Positions 61,501 to 64,000 of a DNA stretch of 64,000 nt are shown here, one piece after another. This stretch comes from Trochalopteron elliotii (taxonomy: Eukaryota; Chordata; Aves; Passeriformes; Leiothrichidae), in NCBI GenBank assembly GCA_024734555.1, contig JANPWX010000009.1:3611279-3675278 (forward strand), in the 5' to 3' direction. The notes under the pieces were generated by a model that worked only from the letters and a program-made list of their open reading frames with translations, ran no database searches and was not told where the DNA came from. The translations under genes were made by a program, and so were the position numbers. Every line of letters begins with the position of its first letter. The stretch's first letter is position 1.

Positions 61501-63170
61501 TGAGAGTGTCTGCAGGAATAGATCTATTTCAGTTTGACTCTGCCCTGGAATTGCACTCCTTCCTCCATCTGAGGGAGGTCAGATGGGAGTTGTGTACTTG
61601 AAAATCTCTACCCAATCTCCCTCTACCACAGTCAAATGTAGGCAACTTAACAGCAGATAGGAAGAAGTGGCATGTATGTCCAGCATGAGATACTGACTAA
61701 ATATTTTGCCTGCATGAAAAAAACTGTACATTACCTTTTAATACTATGCAAGAATAATAAAGAATTTTAATGCTTTCTTTCAACCATACAGAGTGTGAGA
61801 AATCTGAAGCAGTCCTTGCCCTTCTTGTGCTTATGGTTTATATACCTTTAAATGGTAGATGTATGCTAGACTGGACTTTGAAAGCTTATTTTTGTCTTCA
61901 GTTTCCAGCATCAGTGAGACAGGACAGAGCCCTTAATGCATTTATCAGGTTAGCTTAAGCTAATTCTCCTTCAACCTTATCTATCCAAATAAGCTACACC
62001 TAAAGGCATGCCCCCCCTATGCAATCTTGCTTAAGTAATATTAGTCAGCAGAGAGACACAACAAATAAATAACTGCTCAGGACTGTGTTAATTTGGCCCA
62101 GAGCAAAATCCTAACCTGAAAAGGGAGGTGGTCATAAAGAACTGTGAGTGAACAGGCTGTTGGTCCTGGTCCTTCATGAGTTCTCTGAAGGTGAGTGCAA
62201 GGCACAGTGTGTGAGCCCAGAGCCCAGCAGGTACAGTGGAGGAGGGTGCTGTCAAGCCTCCTCTTTGTACTGCTTTTGTTTCTTCTGGGACTGTCAGCTC
62301 TTCTTAGTAACGCTGTCAATTAGACTTGCACCAGTAGTGACTCAGAGTTTAAGGTCCCTTTTTGTTCTCACATTTCTTCTTCCATTTCCTCCTCAGGCCA
62401 TGTCTCCAGAAGAGCAATTTGACCAACAGACAGCACAGTCTCCTTTTGGCTTGTTAGACCCCCATCTAGAAGCTGGAGCTATTCTTAGTCCAACCAAGAT
62501 CACTCCAGTCCCTAAACCCAGAACACAAGCTGGGAAGCCTCAGGAGAGCAGGGGGAGCAGTGAAAGGCAGCCCCTGTCAGCAAGCACAGCTGAGGCCATT
62601 GTCCTGCCTCCCCAGAACGCTCCCTTTGCCCCAAAGGTGCCACCACGAAGAAAGAAGTCGGCTCCTGCAGCTTTTCATCTCCAAGTTCTCCAGGGCAGTG
62701 ACAGCTCCCTTTTCAGTGGGTCACTGTTCAACTCCAACAACAACAACCCTGGCTCCTGCCCCCAGACTCATGGCCCTGCTCGCTTGGGTCCCACAGCCTC
62801 TGCCGGCCCAGAGAACAGCACAAGTCAGCCCTTGGCACCAAGTGCTACAGAACTGATGGCAAAGCTTCAGGGCCCTTCTGCACCAGCAGGCCAGCATCCA
62901 CAACGACTGGATACCAGCTCCCTGCCAGAGAACACTAATCTCCTGGACATGCATTCTTCCTTCCCTCTTTCCAAACAGTCACCATCAGCTACTTCTCCAG
63001 CACACACTTCAGAAAATTTAAATCACCCCAATCTGAAAGATTTCAGTCACTGGGTTACATTTAGTGATGATGAAGACAGCAGTGCAGTGGCAGAAGGGTT
63101 CAGCAAACTGCTTGTCTTAGAACAAAACAAAAATACCTTAATGAAAAGAAATACTGATTTAGACTTGTAA
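7501..63170 (+). CDS. SYNJ2: Synaptojanin 2, spliced coding region, exons 2-27 (5' end missing)
   Basis: Phosphoinositide phosphatase of clathrin-mediated endocytosis and membrane ruffling; the mammalian protein is a Rac1 effector. Twenty-six exons join in frame to 1461 codons plus TAA. Domains: Sac phosphatase about 1-460 with C344-x5-R350; inositol polyphosphate 5-phosphatase about 488-815 with GTWNVNGG (493-500), FWCGDFNYR (681-689) and RTPAWTDRV (755-763); RRM-like fold about 848-925; acidic linker 971-1020; proline-rich tail to 1461. SYNJ2 rather than SYNJ1 is chosen because the tail carries SYNJ2 hallmarks ([44 protein letters not shown]), and SYNJ1 differs there. Adding about 42 residues for exon 1 gives about 1503, close to the roughly 1496 of human SYNJ2. 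N496 corresponds to Asn538 in mammals, the residue changed in the deaf mouse mutant Mozart (established knowledge; numbering inferred). No frameshift or internal stop is seen. Confidence 0.97.
7588..9220. other. SYNJ2: SYNJ2 intron 2, first part
   Basis: AT-rich, no coding evidence. It holds one member of a 73-bp dispersed repeat pair (8444-8516, listed separately). Nothing else is recognised before the LTR. Confidence 0.7.
8444..8516. repeat. Unidentified dispersed repeat, copy A
   Basis: A 73-base segment (from GAAACTGACCTGAAGAG to GGTCCATCTAG) that recurs at 12346-12418 in the same orientation. The ungapped alignment has 11 differences (about 85% identity), and all are transitions. Similarity stops abruptly on both sides. 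I do not recognise the family. The copies lie on either side of the intron 2 LTR, about 700 and 2000 bp from its edges, so they are not target duplications of it. Confidence 0.8.
9221..9226. repeat. Putative target site duplication, left
   Basis: AGGAAT directly before the TG that starts the LTR; the same hexamer recurs at 10339-10344. Six-base duplications are typical of class II (ERVK-like) integrases. The right boundary could be off by a base. Confidence 0.55.
9227..10338 (+). mobile_element. Solo LTR of a passerine-type endogenous retrovirus
   Basis: About 1.1 kb, starting TGTGCTGGGTTTGTG and ending near the CATCCAGCCAGG/GACCA segment. I recognise it as a long LTR common in songbird genomes: the AGCCAATGCCAGCTGGCTCC block, GCCTCTGGGATAACA followed by a TTTAAGAAG TATA-like element (about 9407-9417), modules containing CTGCAGCCCATGG, the CTCTCCCTGCCCTTATCTCGACCCA block and TTTGGTGGGCACCTGGCATCCAGCC. 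No internal gag, pol or env lies beside it, so it is a solo LTR left by recombination. It lies in sense orientation in SYNJ2 intron 2. ORFs of 60-142 codons inside it are by-products of its GC-rich repeats. Confidence 0.85.
9563..9890 (+). repeat. Internal repeated modules of the LTR
   Basis: CTGCAGCCCATGG occurs four times, starting at 9563, 9604, 9643 and 9878. The first three are spaced 41 and 39 bp apart. TGGAGCAG and related words recur between them. This is a decayed tandem array in the LTR, of the kind that builds U3 enhancers; its function here is unknown. Confidence 0.8.
10339..10344. repeat. Putative target site duplication, right
   Basis: AGGAAT, identical to the hexamer at 9221-9226 and flanking the 3' end of the LTR. 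Confidence 0.5.
10345..13185. other. SYNJ2: SYNJ2 intron 2, middle part
   Basis: AT-rich intron with no supported gene. It contains repeat copy B (12346-12418). Short ORFs here have no recognisable product. Confidence 0.7.
12346..12418. repeat. Unidentified dispersed repeat, copy B
   Basis: Partner of 8444-8516: 73 ungapped positions with 62 identical. The differences are C/T or A/G only. Confidence 0.8.
13186..13572 (-). mobile_element. CR1 LINE 3' fragment, antisense
   Basis: Reverse-complement CR1 3' region. On the + strand it reads GAATGGG...GGGGACCTTTACAGACCACC, CATGGGCAGGGAGACCT, AGACCAGATTGCTTGAAGCC, CCAACCTGGCCC, CCAGGGATGAGGCACCCAC, CATTGTAAAGGATGTCTTCC and TTCTCCAGGCTGAACAA, all known CR1 landmarks. 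The CR1 3' end is at the left (about 13186). It is 5'-truncated at about 13572, as most CR1 copies are. Short ORFs on both strands here are repeat-derived. Confidence 0.9.
13573..15684. other. SYNJ2: SYNJ2 intron 2, last part
   Basis: No gene or recognisable repeat seen. It ends in CTCTGTCATTTTCTAG before exon 3. Confidence 0.7.
15685..15955 (+). CDS. SYNJ2: SYNJ2 exon 3 (Sac domain)
   Basis: Codes Gly30 (split) to residue 119 and two bases of Trp120. It includes [29 protein letters not shown] and [15 protein letters not shown], a conserved Sac-domain block nearly identical to mammalian SYNJ2. The donor is TCTG/gttagt, less common than gtaagt but consistent with the next exon starting G-AAC-CAG (Trp-Asn-Gln). 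Confidence 0.96.
15956..18387. other. SYNJ2: SYNJ2 intron 3
   Basis: AT-rich, with no supported gene. It has a C-rich run at 16669-16684. Acceptor GAACCTTTCAG. Confidence 0.7.
18388..18613 (+). CDS. SYNJ2: SYNJ2 exon 4 (Sac domain)
   Basis: Residues 120-195. The conserved blocks [36 protein letters not shown] and [16 protein letters not shown] belong to the Sac domain; the last is nearly invariant among synaptojanins. The exon is GC-richer than its introns. Donor CAG/gtgagt. Confidence 0.97.
18614..26895. other. SYNJ2: SYNJ2 intron 4 (8.3 kb)
   Basis: The longest complete intron in the window, with no supported gene. Around 22.5-23.6 kb, reading frames on both strands are more open than elsewhere, but no product is recognised (see findings). 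Ends TTTGTTTTTGCAG. Confidence 0.7.
26896..26979 (+). CDS. SYNJ2: SYNJ2 exon 5 (Sac domain)
   Basis: Residues 196-223, phase 0 at both ends. [20 protein letters not shown] is the Sac-domain block shared by SYNJ1, SYNJ2 and yeast Sac1 homologues. Donor CAG/gtaata. Confidence 0.97.
26980..28770. other. SYNJ2: SYNJ2 intron 5
   Basis: No gene seen. It contains a clean 18-bp tandem duplication at 27213-27248 (listed separately). Confidence 0.7.
27213..27248. repeat. 18-bp tandem duplication
   Basis: Two adjacent copies of AACTGTTTGTAAGGGAC(T/C), differing only at the last base. The near-identity suggests a recent replication-slippage duplication. Confidence 0.9.
28771..28832 (+). CDS. SYNJ2: SYNJ2 exon 6 (Sac domain)
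   Basis: Residues 224-243 and two bases of Arg244. [20 protein letters not shown] matches the conserved [12 protein letters not shown] block of synaptojanins. Acceptor TTTTATTTTAG, donor AG/gtaagt. Confidence 0.96.
28833..31599. other. SYNJ2: SYNJ2 intron 6
   Basis: No gene or recognised repeat seen. Confidence 0.7.
31600..31696 (+). CDS. SYNJ2: SYNJ2 exon 7 (Sac domain)
   Basis: Arg244 (split) to Lys276. It contains [20 protein letters not shown], matching mammalian SYNJ2 almost residue for residue. Acceptor TTTTGCTGTAG, donor AAG/gtaaaa. Confidence 0.96.
31697..34680. other. SYNJ2: SYNJ2 intron 7
   Basis: AT-rich, with no supported gene or repeat. Acceptor CTCTTATCTGAACAG. Confidence 0.7.
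34681..34853 (+). CDS. SYNJ2: SYNJ2 exon 8 (Sac domain)
   Basis: Residues 277-333 and two bases of Arg334. It holds [14 protein letters not shown] and [14 protein letters not shown], conserved Sac-domain segments just before the catalytic loop. Donor CG/gtgagt. Confidence 0.97.
34854..35267. other. SYNJ2: SYNJ2 intron 8
   Basis: Short intron (414 bp) with no features. It ends with a pyrimidine tract (about 35233-35254) and the unusual acceptor CTACCGAAG. Confidence 0.75.
35268..35349 (+). CDS. SYNJ2: SYNJ2 exon 9 (Sac catalytic motif)
   Basis: Residues 334-361, including the catalytic P-loop [15 protein letters not shown]: Cys344, five residues, Arg350, Ser351. This is the CX5R(T/S) signature of active Sac phosphatases, with Cys as nucleophile. 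Mammalian SYNJ2 has RTNT where this has RSNS, a conservative change. The start at 35268 is forced by frame: it restores Arg from exon 8 and aligns LQTGT with mammalian FQKGT. The later AG at 35273-35274 would shift the frame to an early TGA. Confidence 0.93.
35574..35723 (+). CDS. SYNJ2: SYNJ2 exon 10 (Sac domain)
   Basis: Residues 362-411. It includes [19 protein letters not shown] and [14 protein letters not shown], which correspond to the Sac-domain C-terminal helices. Acceptor CACCTAATCCAG, donor AAG/gtaaag. The next intron is only 97 bp and contains an in-frame stop. Confidence 0.95.
35821..35986 (+). CDS. SYNJ2: SYNJ2 exon 11 (end of Sac domain)
   Basis: Residues 412-466 and one base of Val467. 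[19 protein letters not shown] is a highly conserved motif closing the Sac domain; [20 protein letters not shown] begins the linker to the 5-phosphatase domain. Donor CTGG/gtaaag. Confidence 0.97.
35987..37030. other. SYNJ2: SYNJ2 intron 11, first part
   Basis: No gene. At about 37008-37026 a TTGGGTTTAAACCACAGCA string resembles the 3' end of related avian LTRs, so the true left edge of the neighbouring LTR is unsure. Confidence 0.6.
37031..37489 (+). mobile_element. ERVL-like solo LTR (approximate ends)
   Basis: Recognised from a familiar order of avian LTR blocks: GGTAACACACTGAGG, GTCAAGGACTTTCCAGCTTC, ACAAGAAGCTGGGAGGGGA, CCAAAGGAATATTCCATAC, TGATGCCATGCTTGGTATATAAA (TATA box about 37219-37224), ATTAAACTGTCTTTATCTCAA, ATGAGTTGTCTCAC and a closing GGGTAAAAACCATGACA. 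It is shorter than the usual form of this LTR, so probably internally deleted. No matching target duplication was seen. Sense orientation in intron 11. Confidence 0.8.
37490..37828. other. SYNJ2: SYNJ2 intron 11, last part
   Basis: No gene or recognised repeat. It ends with a strong pyrimidine tract and TCTTCTGTCAG. Confidence 0.7.
37829..38020 (+). CDS. SYNJ2: SYNJ2 exon 12 (start of 5-phosphatase domain)
   Basis: Val467 (split) to residue 530 and one base of Asp531. Residues 493-500 read GTWNVNGG, the first conserved motif of inositol polyphosphate 5-phosphatases; Asn496 lies in the metal/substrate site. [18 protein letters not shown] follows, as in mammals. Donor AAG/gtaaga. Confidence 0.97.
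38021..40182. other. SYNJ2: SYNJ2 intron 12
   Basis: No gene seen. A small imperfect repeat of (G/A)TCTTATTTAG words sits at about 39377-39426. Acceptor TTTTCCTTCCTGCCAACAG. Confidence 0.7.
40183..40267 (+). CDS. SYNJ2: SYNJ2 exon 13 (5-phosphatase domain)
   Basis: Asp531 (split) to residue 558 and two bases of Ser559. [20 protein letters not shown] is the conserved QE(I/M)-type block of the catalytic core, where the Glu helps bind metal. Donor CAG/gtatgt; an A/C-rich tract starts six bases into the intron. Confidence 0.97.
40268..41527. other. SYNJ2: SYNJ2 intron 13
   Basis: No gene. The first about 140 bp are an A/C-rich tract (listed separately). The SYNJ2 frame stays open through it to about 40496, so a retained intron would add about 76 residues before a stop. 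Confidence 0.75.
40274..40408 (+). repeat. A/C-rich low-complexity tract at exon 13 donor
   Basis: It begins directly after gtatgt. 40274-40314 has no G or T, and the rest has only scattered T or G. Words are AAAC, CCAA and ACCACC. The unit is irregular, so it is not a perfect microsatellite. Confidence 0.9.
41528..41668 (+). CDS. SYNJ2: SYNJ2 exon 14 (5-phosphatase domain)
   Basis: Ser559 (split) to residue 605 and two bases of Arg606. It holds [17 protein letters not shown] and [20 protein letters not shown], nearly identical to mammalian SYNJ2. Donor CAG/gtaaaa; read-through would meet TAA at once. Confidence 0.97.
41671..41970 (+). repeat. Long A/C-rich low-complexity tract at exon 14 donor
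   Basis: It starts two bases after the donor GT. Positions 41682-41861 (180 bases) contain only A and C. Words are AAAC, AACC, CAAA and CCAACCAA without a fixed period. ORFs on both strands here (up to 187 codons, rich in Lys/Thr/Gln/Asn or in Phe/Val/Gly) are compositional artefacts. Confidence 0.95.
42627..42674. repeat. 24-bp tandem duplication
   Basis: ACAAGAATTATACAGGCTAA and the following TGT, then a second copy with three substitutions (21 of 24 identical). A slippage-type duplication in intron 14. Confidence 0.85.
44694..44712 (+). promoter_or_regulatory. SYNJ2: 19-T polypyrimidine tract of exon 15 acceptor
   Basis: Nineteen uninterrupted T residues end five bases before the acceptor AG (44718-44719). 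They form the U2AF-binding tract. Being a homopolymer, the tract is prone to length variation. Confidence 0.85.
44720..44912 (+). CDS. SYNJ2: SYNJ2 exon 15 (5-phosphatase domain)
   Basis: Arg606 (split) to Met670. [20 protein letters not shown] and [19 protein letters not shown] are core 5-phosphatase motifs (GNKGAV loop and the SHL catalytic strand). Donor ATG/gtaagt. Confidence 0.97.
44913..46591. other. SYNJ2: SYNJ2 intron 15
   Basis: No gene seen. A purine-rich A tract at about 46036-46063. Acceptor CCTCAAATCTAG. Confidence 0.7.
46592..46750 (+). CDS. SYNJ2: SYNJ2 exon 16 (5-phosphatase catalytic motif 1)
   Basis: Residues 671-723. [13 protein letters not shown] (680-692) fits the family signature (F/I)WxGDxN(Y/F)R, where Asp685 and Asn687 are catalytic. 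[20 protein letters not shown] follows. Phase 0 at both ends. Donor AAA/gtaagg. Confidence 0.97.
46968..47124 (+). CDS. SYNJ2: SYNJ2 exon 17 (5-phosphatase catalytic motif 2)
   Basis: Residues 724-775 and one base of Ala776. It holds [19 protein letters not shown] and [12 protein letters not shown] (754-765), the second signature motif (R/N)xP(A/S)WxDR(V/I)L. Together with exon 16 this shows an active enzyme. The preceding intron is 217 bp. Donor CAG/gtgtgt. Confidence 0.97.
47125..49019. other. SYNJ2: SYNJ2 intron 17
   Basis: No gene or recognised repeat beyond T-rich runs (about 48824-48833). Confidence 0.7.
49020..49137 (+). CDS. SYNJ2: SYNJ2 exon 18 (5-phosphatase domain)
   Basis: Ala776 (split) to residue 814 and two bases of Arg815. 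[30 protein letters not shown] and SDHRP (the last completed in exon 19) are present; the SDHRPV His is catalytic in this family. Donor CAG/gtaact. Confidence 0.97.
49138..50936. other. SYNJ2: SYNJ2 intron 18
   Basis: No gene or recognised repeat seen. Acceptor TTTGTTTTGTGTAG. Confidence 0.7.
50937..51155 (+). CDS. SYNJ2: SYNJ2 exon 19 (end of phosphatase, RRM-like domain)
   Basis: Arg815 (split) to residue 887 and two bases of Arg888. [13 protein letters not shown] finishes the phosphatase domain. [11 protein letters not shown] (848-858) is the first strand of the RRM-like fold and [10 protein letters not shown] the beta2-beta3 region. Donor CAG/gtgagt. Confidence 0.97.
51156..52395. other. 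SYNJ2: SYNJ2 intron 19
   Basis: No gene or recognised repeat seen. Acceptor CTTTTTTTCACTAG. Confidence 0.7.
52396..52474 (+). CDS. SYNJ2: SYNJ2 exon 20 (RRM-like domain)
   Basis: Arg888 (split) to Lys914. [20 protein letters not shown] supplies the RNP1-like strand and second helix of the RRM-like fold. Donor AAA/gtaaga. Confidence 0.96.
52475..53833. other. SYNJ2: SYNJ2 intron 20
   Basis: No gene. It contains the tRNA-derived SINE at about 53629-53746 (listed separately). Acceptor TTCTGTGCTTAG. Confidence 0.75.
53629..53746 (+). mobile_element. TguSINE1-like SINE: tRNA-Ile head, CR1-like tail
   Basis: The head reads GGTCAGAGCATGGTGCTAAT then AACATCAGGGTCCTGGGTTC and AATGCCTGCATGGGCCA. This matches tRNA-Ile(AAT) from the A box through the GCTAATAAC anticodon loop, the B box (about 53674-53684) and the 3' acceptor stem. 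The tail TTGGACTTGATGATCCTT...GGGATCTGTGTGATTCTGA (53708-53746) is the CR1 3' end that lets CR1 reverse transcriptase copy the SINE. This composite is the TguSINE1 family, described in zebra finch and other songbirds. It is not a functional tRNA gene: the 5' acceptor stem is degraded and the B box mutated. Confidence 0.9.
53834..54002 (+). CDS. SYNJ2: SYNJ2 exon 21 (end of RRM-like domain, linker)
   Basis: Residues 915-970 and one base of Gly971. [20 protein letters not shown] ends the RRM-like fold; [20 protein letters not shown] and DYESEG begin the linker and are specific to SYNJ2 rather than SYNJ1. Donor AAG/gtaagc. Confidence 0.97.
54003..54397. other. SYNJ2: SYNJ2 intron 21
   Basis: 395-bp AT-rich intron with no features. 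Confidence 0.75.
54398..54547 (+). CDS. SYNJ2: SYNJ2 exon 22 (acidic linker)
   Basis: Gly971 (split) to residue 1020 and one base of Asp1021. [18 protein letters not shown] is strongly acidic. The rest (AEDTSERPG...[12 protein letters not shown]) is Ser/Thr-rich and poorly conserved with mammals, where only the ends (SEGD and YKDDADL) align well. Likely disordered. Donor AAG/gtaaag. Confidence 0.93.
54548..57101. other. SYNJ2: SYNJ2 intron 22
   Basis: No gene. It contains an (AT)n microsatellite at 55087-55101 and a short GT run at about 55961-55972. Acceptor ends AAAATGTCCCAG. Confidence 0.7.
55087..55101. repeat. (AT)n microsatellite
   Basis: Seven AT units in intron 22. Confidence 0.85.
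57102..57236 (+). CDS. SYNJ2: SYNJ2 exon 23 (proline-rich region)
   Basis: Asp1021 (split) to Pro1065 and one base of Ala1066. [17 protein letters not shown] is a short charged helix. It is followed by [20 protein letters not shown], which carries overlapping PxxP and RPxP sites for SH3 domains (amphiphysin and endophilin are known synaptojanin partners). Donor CTG/gtgagt. Confidence 0.95.
57237..58260. other. SYNJ2: SYNJ2 intron 23
   Basis: No gene or recognised repeat. Acceptor TTATTCCTCTTCCAG. Confidence 0.7.
58261..58373 (+). CDS. SYNJ2: SYNJ2 exon 24 (Ser-rich linker)
   Basis: Ala1066 (split) to Pro1103. [20 protein letters not shown] then LLPGAPQQP, which aligns with the mammalian [10 protein letters not shown] segment. 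Many SP/SxS sites suggest phosphorylation. The donor CCA/gtgagt lacks the usual G at -1 but is otherwise strong. Confidence 0.92.
58374..59074. other. SYNJ2: SYNJ2 intron 24
   Basis: 701-bp intron with no features seen. Confidence 0.7.
59075..59183 (+). CDS. SYNJ2: SYNJ2 exon 25 (conserved tail motif)
   Basis: Residues 1104-1139 and one base of Gly1140. [20 protein letters not shown] and [13 protein letters not shown] are almost unchanged from mammals. This is unusual in an otherwise fast-evolving tail, so the segment is probably a binding site. Donor GAG/gtaagc. Confidence 0.97.
59184..60460. other. SYNJ2: SYNJ2 intron 25
   Basis: No gene or recognised repeat. Acceptor GGTTTTGCTTTTCAG. Confidence 0.7.
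60461..60654 (+). CDS. SYNJ2: SYNJ2 exon 26 (proline-rich region)
   Basis: Gly1140 (split) to Lys1204 with the first donor. [20 protein letters not shown] offers PxxP sites and aligns with mammalian RPPPRVPAIKKP. Two donors keep the frame: AAG/gtggaa at 60655 (used here because it best matches mammalian RTGK) and AAT/gtaaga at 60664, which adds Val-Glu-Asn and looks stronger by consensus. A long ORF in another frame across this exon is a shadow. Confidence 0.88.
60655..62396. other. SYNJ2: SYNJ2 intron 26
   Basis: No gene. The frame of exon 27 stays open upstream to 62148, but a clear acceptor (CATTTCCTCCTCAG) places the exon start at 62397. Confidence 0.75.
62397..63170 (+). CDS. SYNJ2: SYNJ2 exon 27 (terminal coding exon)
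   Basis: Residues 1205-1461 and [13 protein letters not shown] opens the exon as in mammals. VPKPR (1242-1246) and the basic [20 protein letters not shown] (1284-1303) are conserved; the latter is a SYNJ2 hallmark. Ser/Pro-rich, low-conservation sequence follows, then [11 protein letters not shown] (1422-1432), matching the mammalian HWVTISD near the end. The tail is longer than I recall for human (about 40 versus about 23 residues from HWVT) and ends Leu-Asp-Leu. Confidence 0.96.
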   Translation, partial: AMSPEEQFDQQTAQSPFGLLDPHLEAGAILSPTKITPVPKPRTQAGKPQESRGSSERQPLSASTAEAIVLPPQNAPFAPKVPPRRKKSAPAAFHLQVLQGSDSSLFSGSLFNSNNNNPGSCPQTHGPARLGPTASAGPENSTSQPLAPSATELMAKLQGPSAPAGQHPQRLDTSSLPENTNLLDMHSSFPLSKQSPSATSPAHTSENLNHPNLKDFSHWVTFSDDEDSSAVAEGFSKLLVLEQNKNTLMKRNTDLDL

Positions 63171-63217
63171 ATTTTTGCCCCCTTAGTGTTCCAAAAGAAA
63201 TCATAATTATGATGCAA

Positions 63218-63230
63218 AATAAAAAATAAA
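63218..63230 (+). promoter_or_regulatory. SYNJ2: Tandem AATAAA poly(A) signals (proximal)
   Basis: AATAAA at 63218-63223 and 63225-63230, followed by a T-rich stretch (63231-63243) that could serve as the downstream element. Confidence 0.7.
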
Positions 63231-63525
63231 TCTTTTTTTTATTTAATGAAATATATCATCTGTCCATGCTACATTTCATTTTCACATTTAAAGATACGGC
63301 CCCTGGAGGGAAGTATATAGAGTACATACAACCTAACATTACCTACAGTTCATTTGAAACCTTCCTTATTCTAAGTTATTTCTTTTTATTAATCCATCTT
63401 AAGATGTTTTATTTCATTTCAGGTACAAATCATATGTAAGAACATGTAATGATGTATGGAAAAAAAAGACATTAAGAAAAACATTTCCTGTGAAATGTAT
63501 ATTTTAATCAATTTCTGTTGTTTGA

Positions 63526-63531
63526 AATAAA
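63526..63531 (+). promoter_or_regulatory. SYNJ2: AATAAA poly(A) signal (distal)
   Basis: GAAATAAAGCA context, a canonical signal. Use of it would give the longer 3' UTR. Confidence 0.65.
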
Positions 63532-63550
63532 GCATCCTTACTTCGAAGAG

Positions 63551-64000
63551 TTAGGCTGCCAGTTATTCTGGAACAAACATCCAAAGGGGGAACATACACC
63601 AGTATAACAACAGCAGTAATCCTGGTATTGCTCTGCTGCAAGTTTCCAAAGCTCACCCTGGTTTTTGTTCCCAAGCCTATGTCCTACAGCATTCTTTGAA
63701 AATGGACTGTAGCTTTCCACATGCTGTTTCACTGCAAAGAAATGATACAGGCTGCTTGTGCATTGTCTGTGCAGATCCTGAGGAAATTTGGGGAATGGTT
63801 GAGACCAGCTGATGACACAGGTATTGGCTTAGGCATGTCTTATGCTAAAGGCAGTTTAGCAATTCAGTAGTTGTGTCCCTGTTCCCACTGTGTGTCTTCA
63901 TAGGCGAATGCCATGTCAGTCTTCTGTTTCCACAGTGCAGATGAGAAAGGAGCTGCTCCTTCTTGCCTTGCCTGTGGGGTAGAACTGCACATGATAGATG
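63551..64000. other. Intergenic sequence downstream of SYNJ2
   Basis: No gene supported. In mammals SERAC1 lies next, convergent on SYNJ2, so minus-strand SERAC1 3' sequence may begin here or further right. A 64-codon minus-strand ORF at 63538-63732 has no product I recognise. Confidence 0.5.

Larger units (their letters stand above)
63171..63550 (+). other. SYNJ2: SYNJ2 3' UTR (approximate)
   Basis: AT-rich sequence after the stop. The UTR could be about 70 bp if the first poly(A) signals are used, or about 370-380 bp if the second is. The end is inferred from signals only. Confidence 0.7.

Noticed and set aside
62148..62396. Upstream extension of the exon 27 reading frame with an ATG at 62148
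   Set aside because: A clear acceptor at 62395-62396 and homology beginning at MSPEEQF place the exon start at 62397; the extension is intronic.
1..64000. CRISPR arrays, operons, phage or bacterial mobile systems
   Set aside because: The window is vertebrate nuclear DNA with a spliced gene and avian retroelements; no spaced direct repeats or prokaryotic gene structure were seen.

Overview
The window is a piece of a vertebrate nuclear genome, almost certainly a songbird. Four things point that way: CR1 LINE copies, two long LTRs of the kinds common in passerines, a tRNA-Ile-derived SINE with a CR1-like tail (the TguSINE1 pattern), and a compact AT-rich intron landscape. There are no prokaryotic features, no CRISPR array, no operon and no functional RNA gene.

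One gene accounts for all credible coding sequence: SYNJ2 (synaptojanin 2) on the + strand. I placed 26 consecutive exons between 7501 and 63170. All introns are GT-AG. The joined coding sequence is 4385 nt and stays in frame to a TAA stop, giving 1461 residues. By comparison with mammalian SYNJ2 these are exons 2 to 27. Exon 1 (about 42 residues, with the promoter) lies upstream of the window. Residue numbers below are window numbers, starting at the Ala split across the exon 1/2 junction; adding about 42 gives the approximate mammalian number.

Layout: 1-7500 is the end of intron 1, with a CR1 copy at its start. 7501-37000 carries exons 2-11, the Sac phosphoinositide phosphatase domain with an intact CX5R(S) motif. 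Its long introns hold a complete solo LTR (about 9227-10338), an inverted CR1 and an unidentified 73-bp dispersed repeat pair. About 37031-37489 is a second LTR in intron 11. 37829-50937 carries exons 12-18 and the start of 19, the inositol polyphosphate 5-phosphatase domain with its catalytic motifs intact. 50937-54002 adds the RRM-like domain, with the SINE in intron 20. 54398-63170 codes an acidic segment and the proline-rich SH3-binding tail. Two groups of poly(A) signals follow, then about 450 bp of intergenic sequence.

The protein joins two phosphatases: the Sac domain acts mainly on PI4P and related monophosphates, and the 5-phosphatase domain acts on PI(4,5)P2 and PI(3,4,5)P3. Together they can strip PI(4,5)P2 to PI during clathrin-mediated endocytosis. 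I did not find a novel biological system. The items most worth a second look are the repeat pair that differs only by transitions, the A/C-only tracts that begin at two consecutive splice donors, the lineage-marking SINE and LTRs, and the uncertain exon 26 donor.
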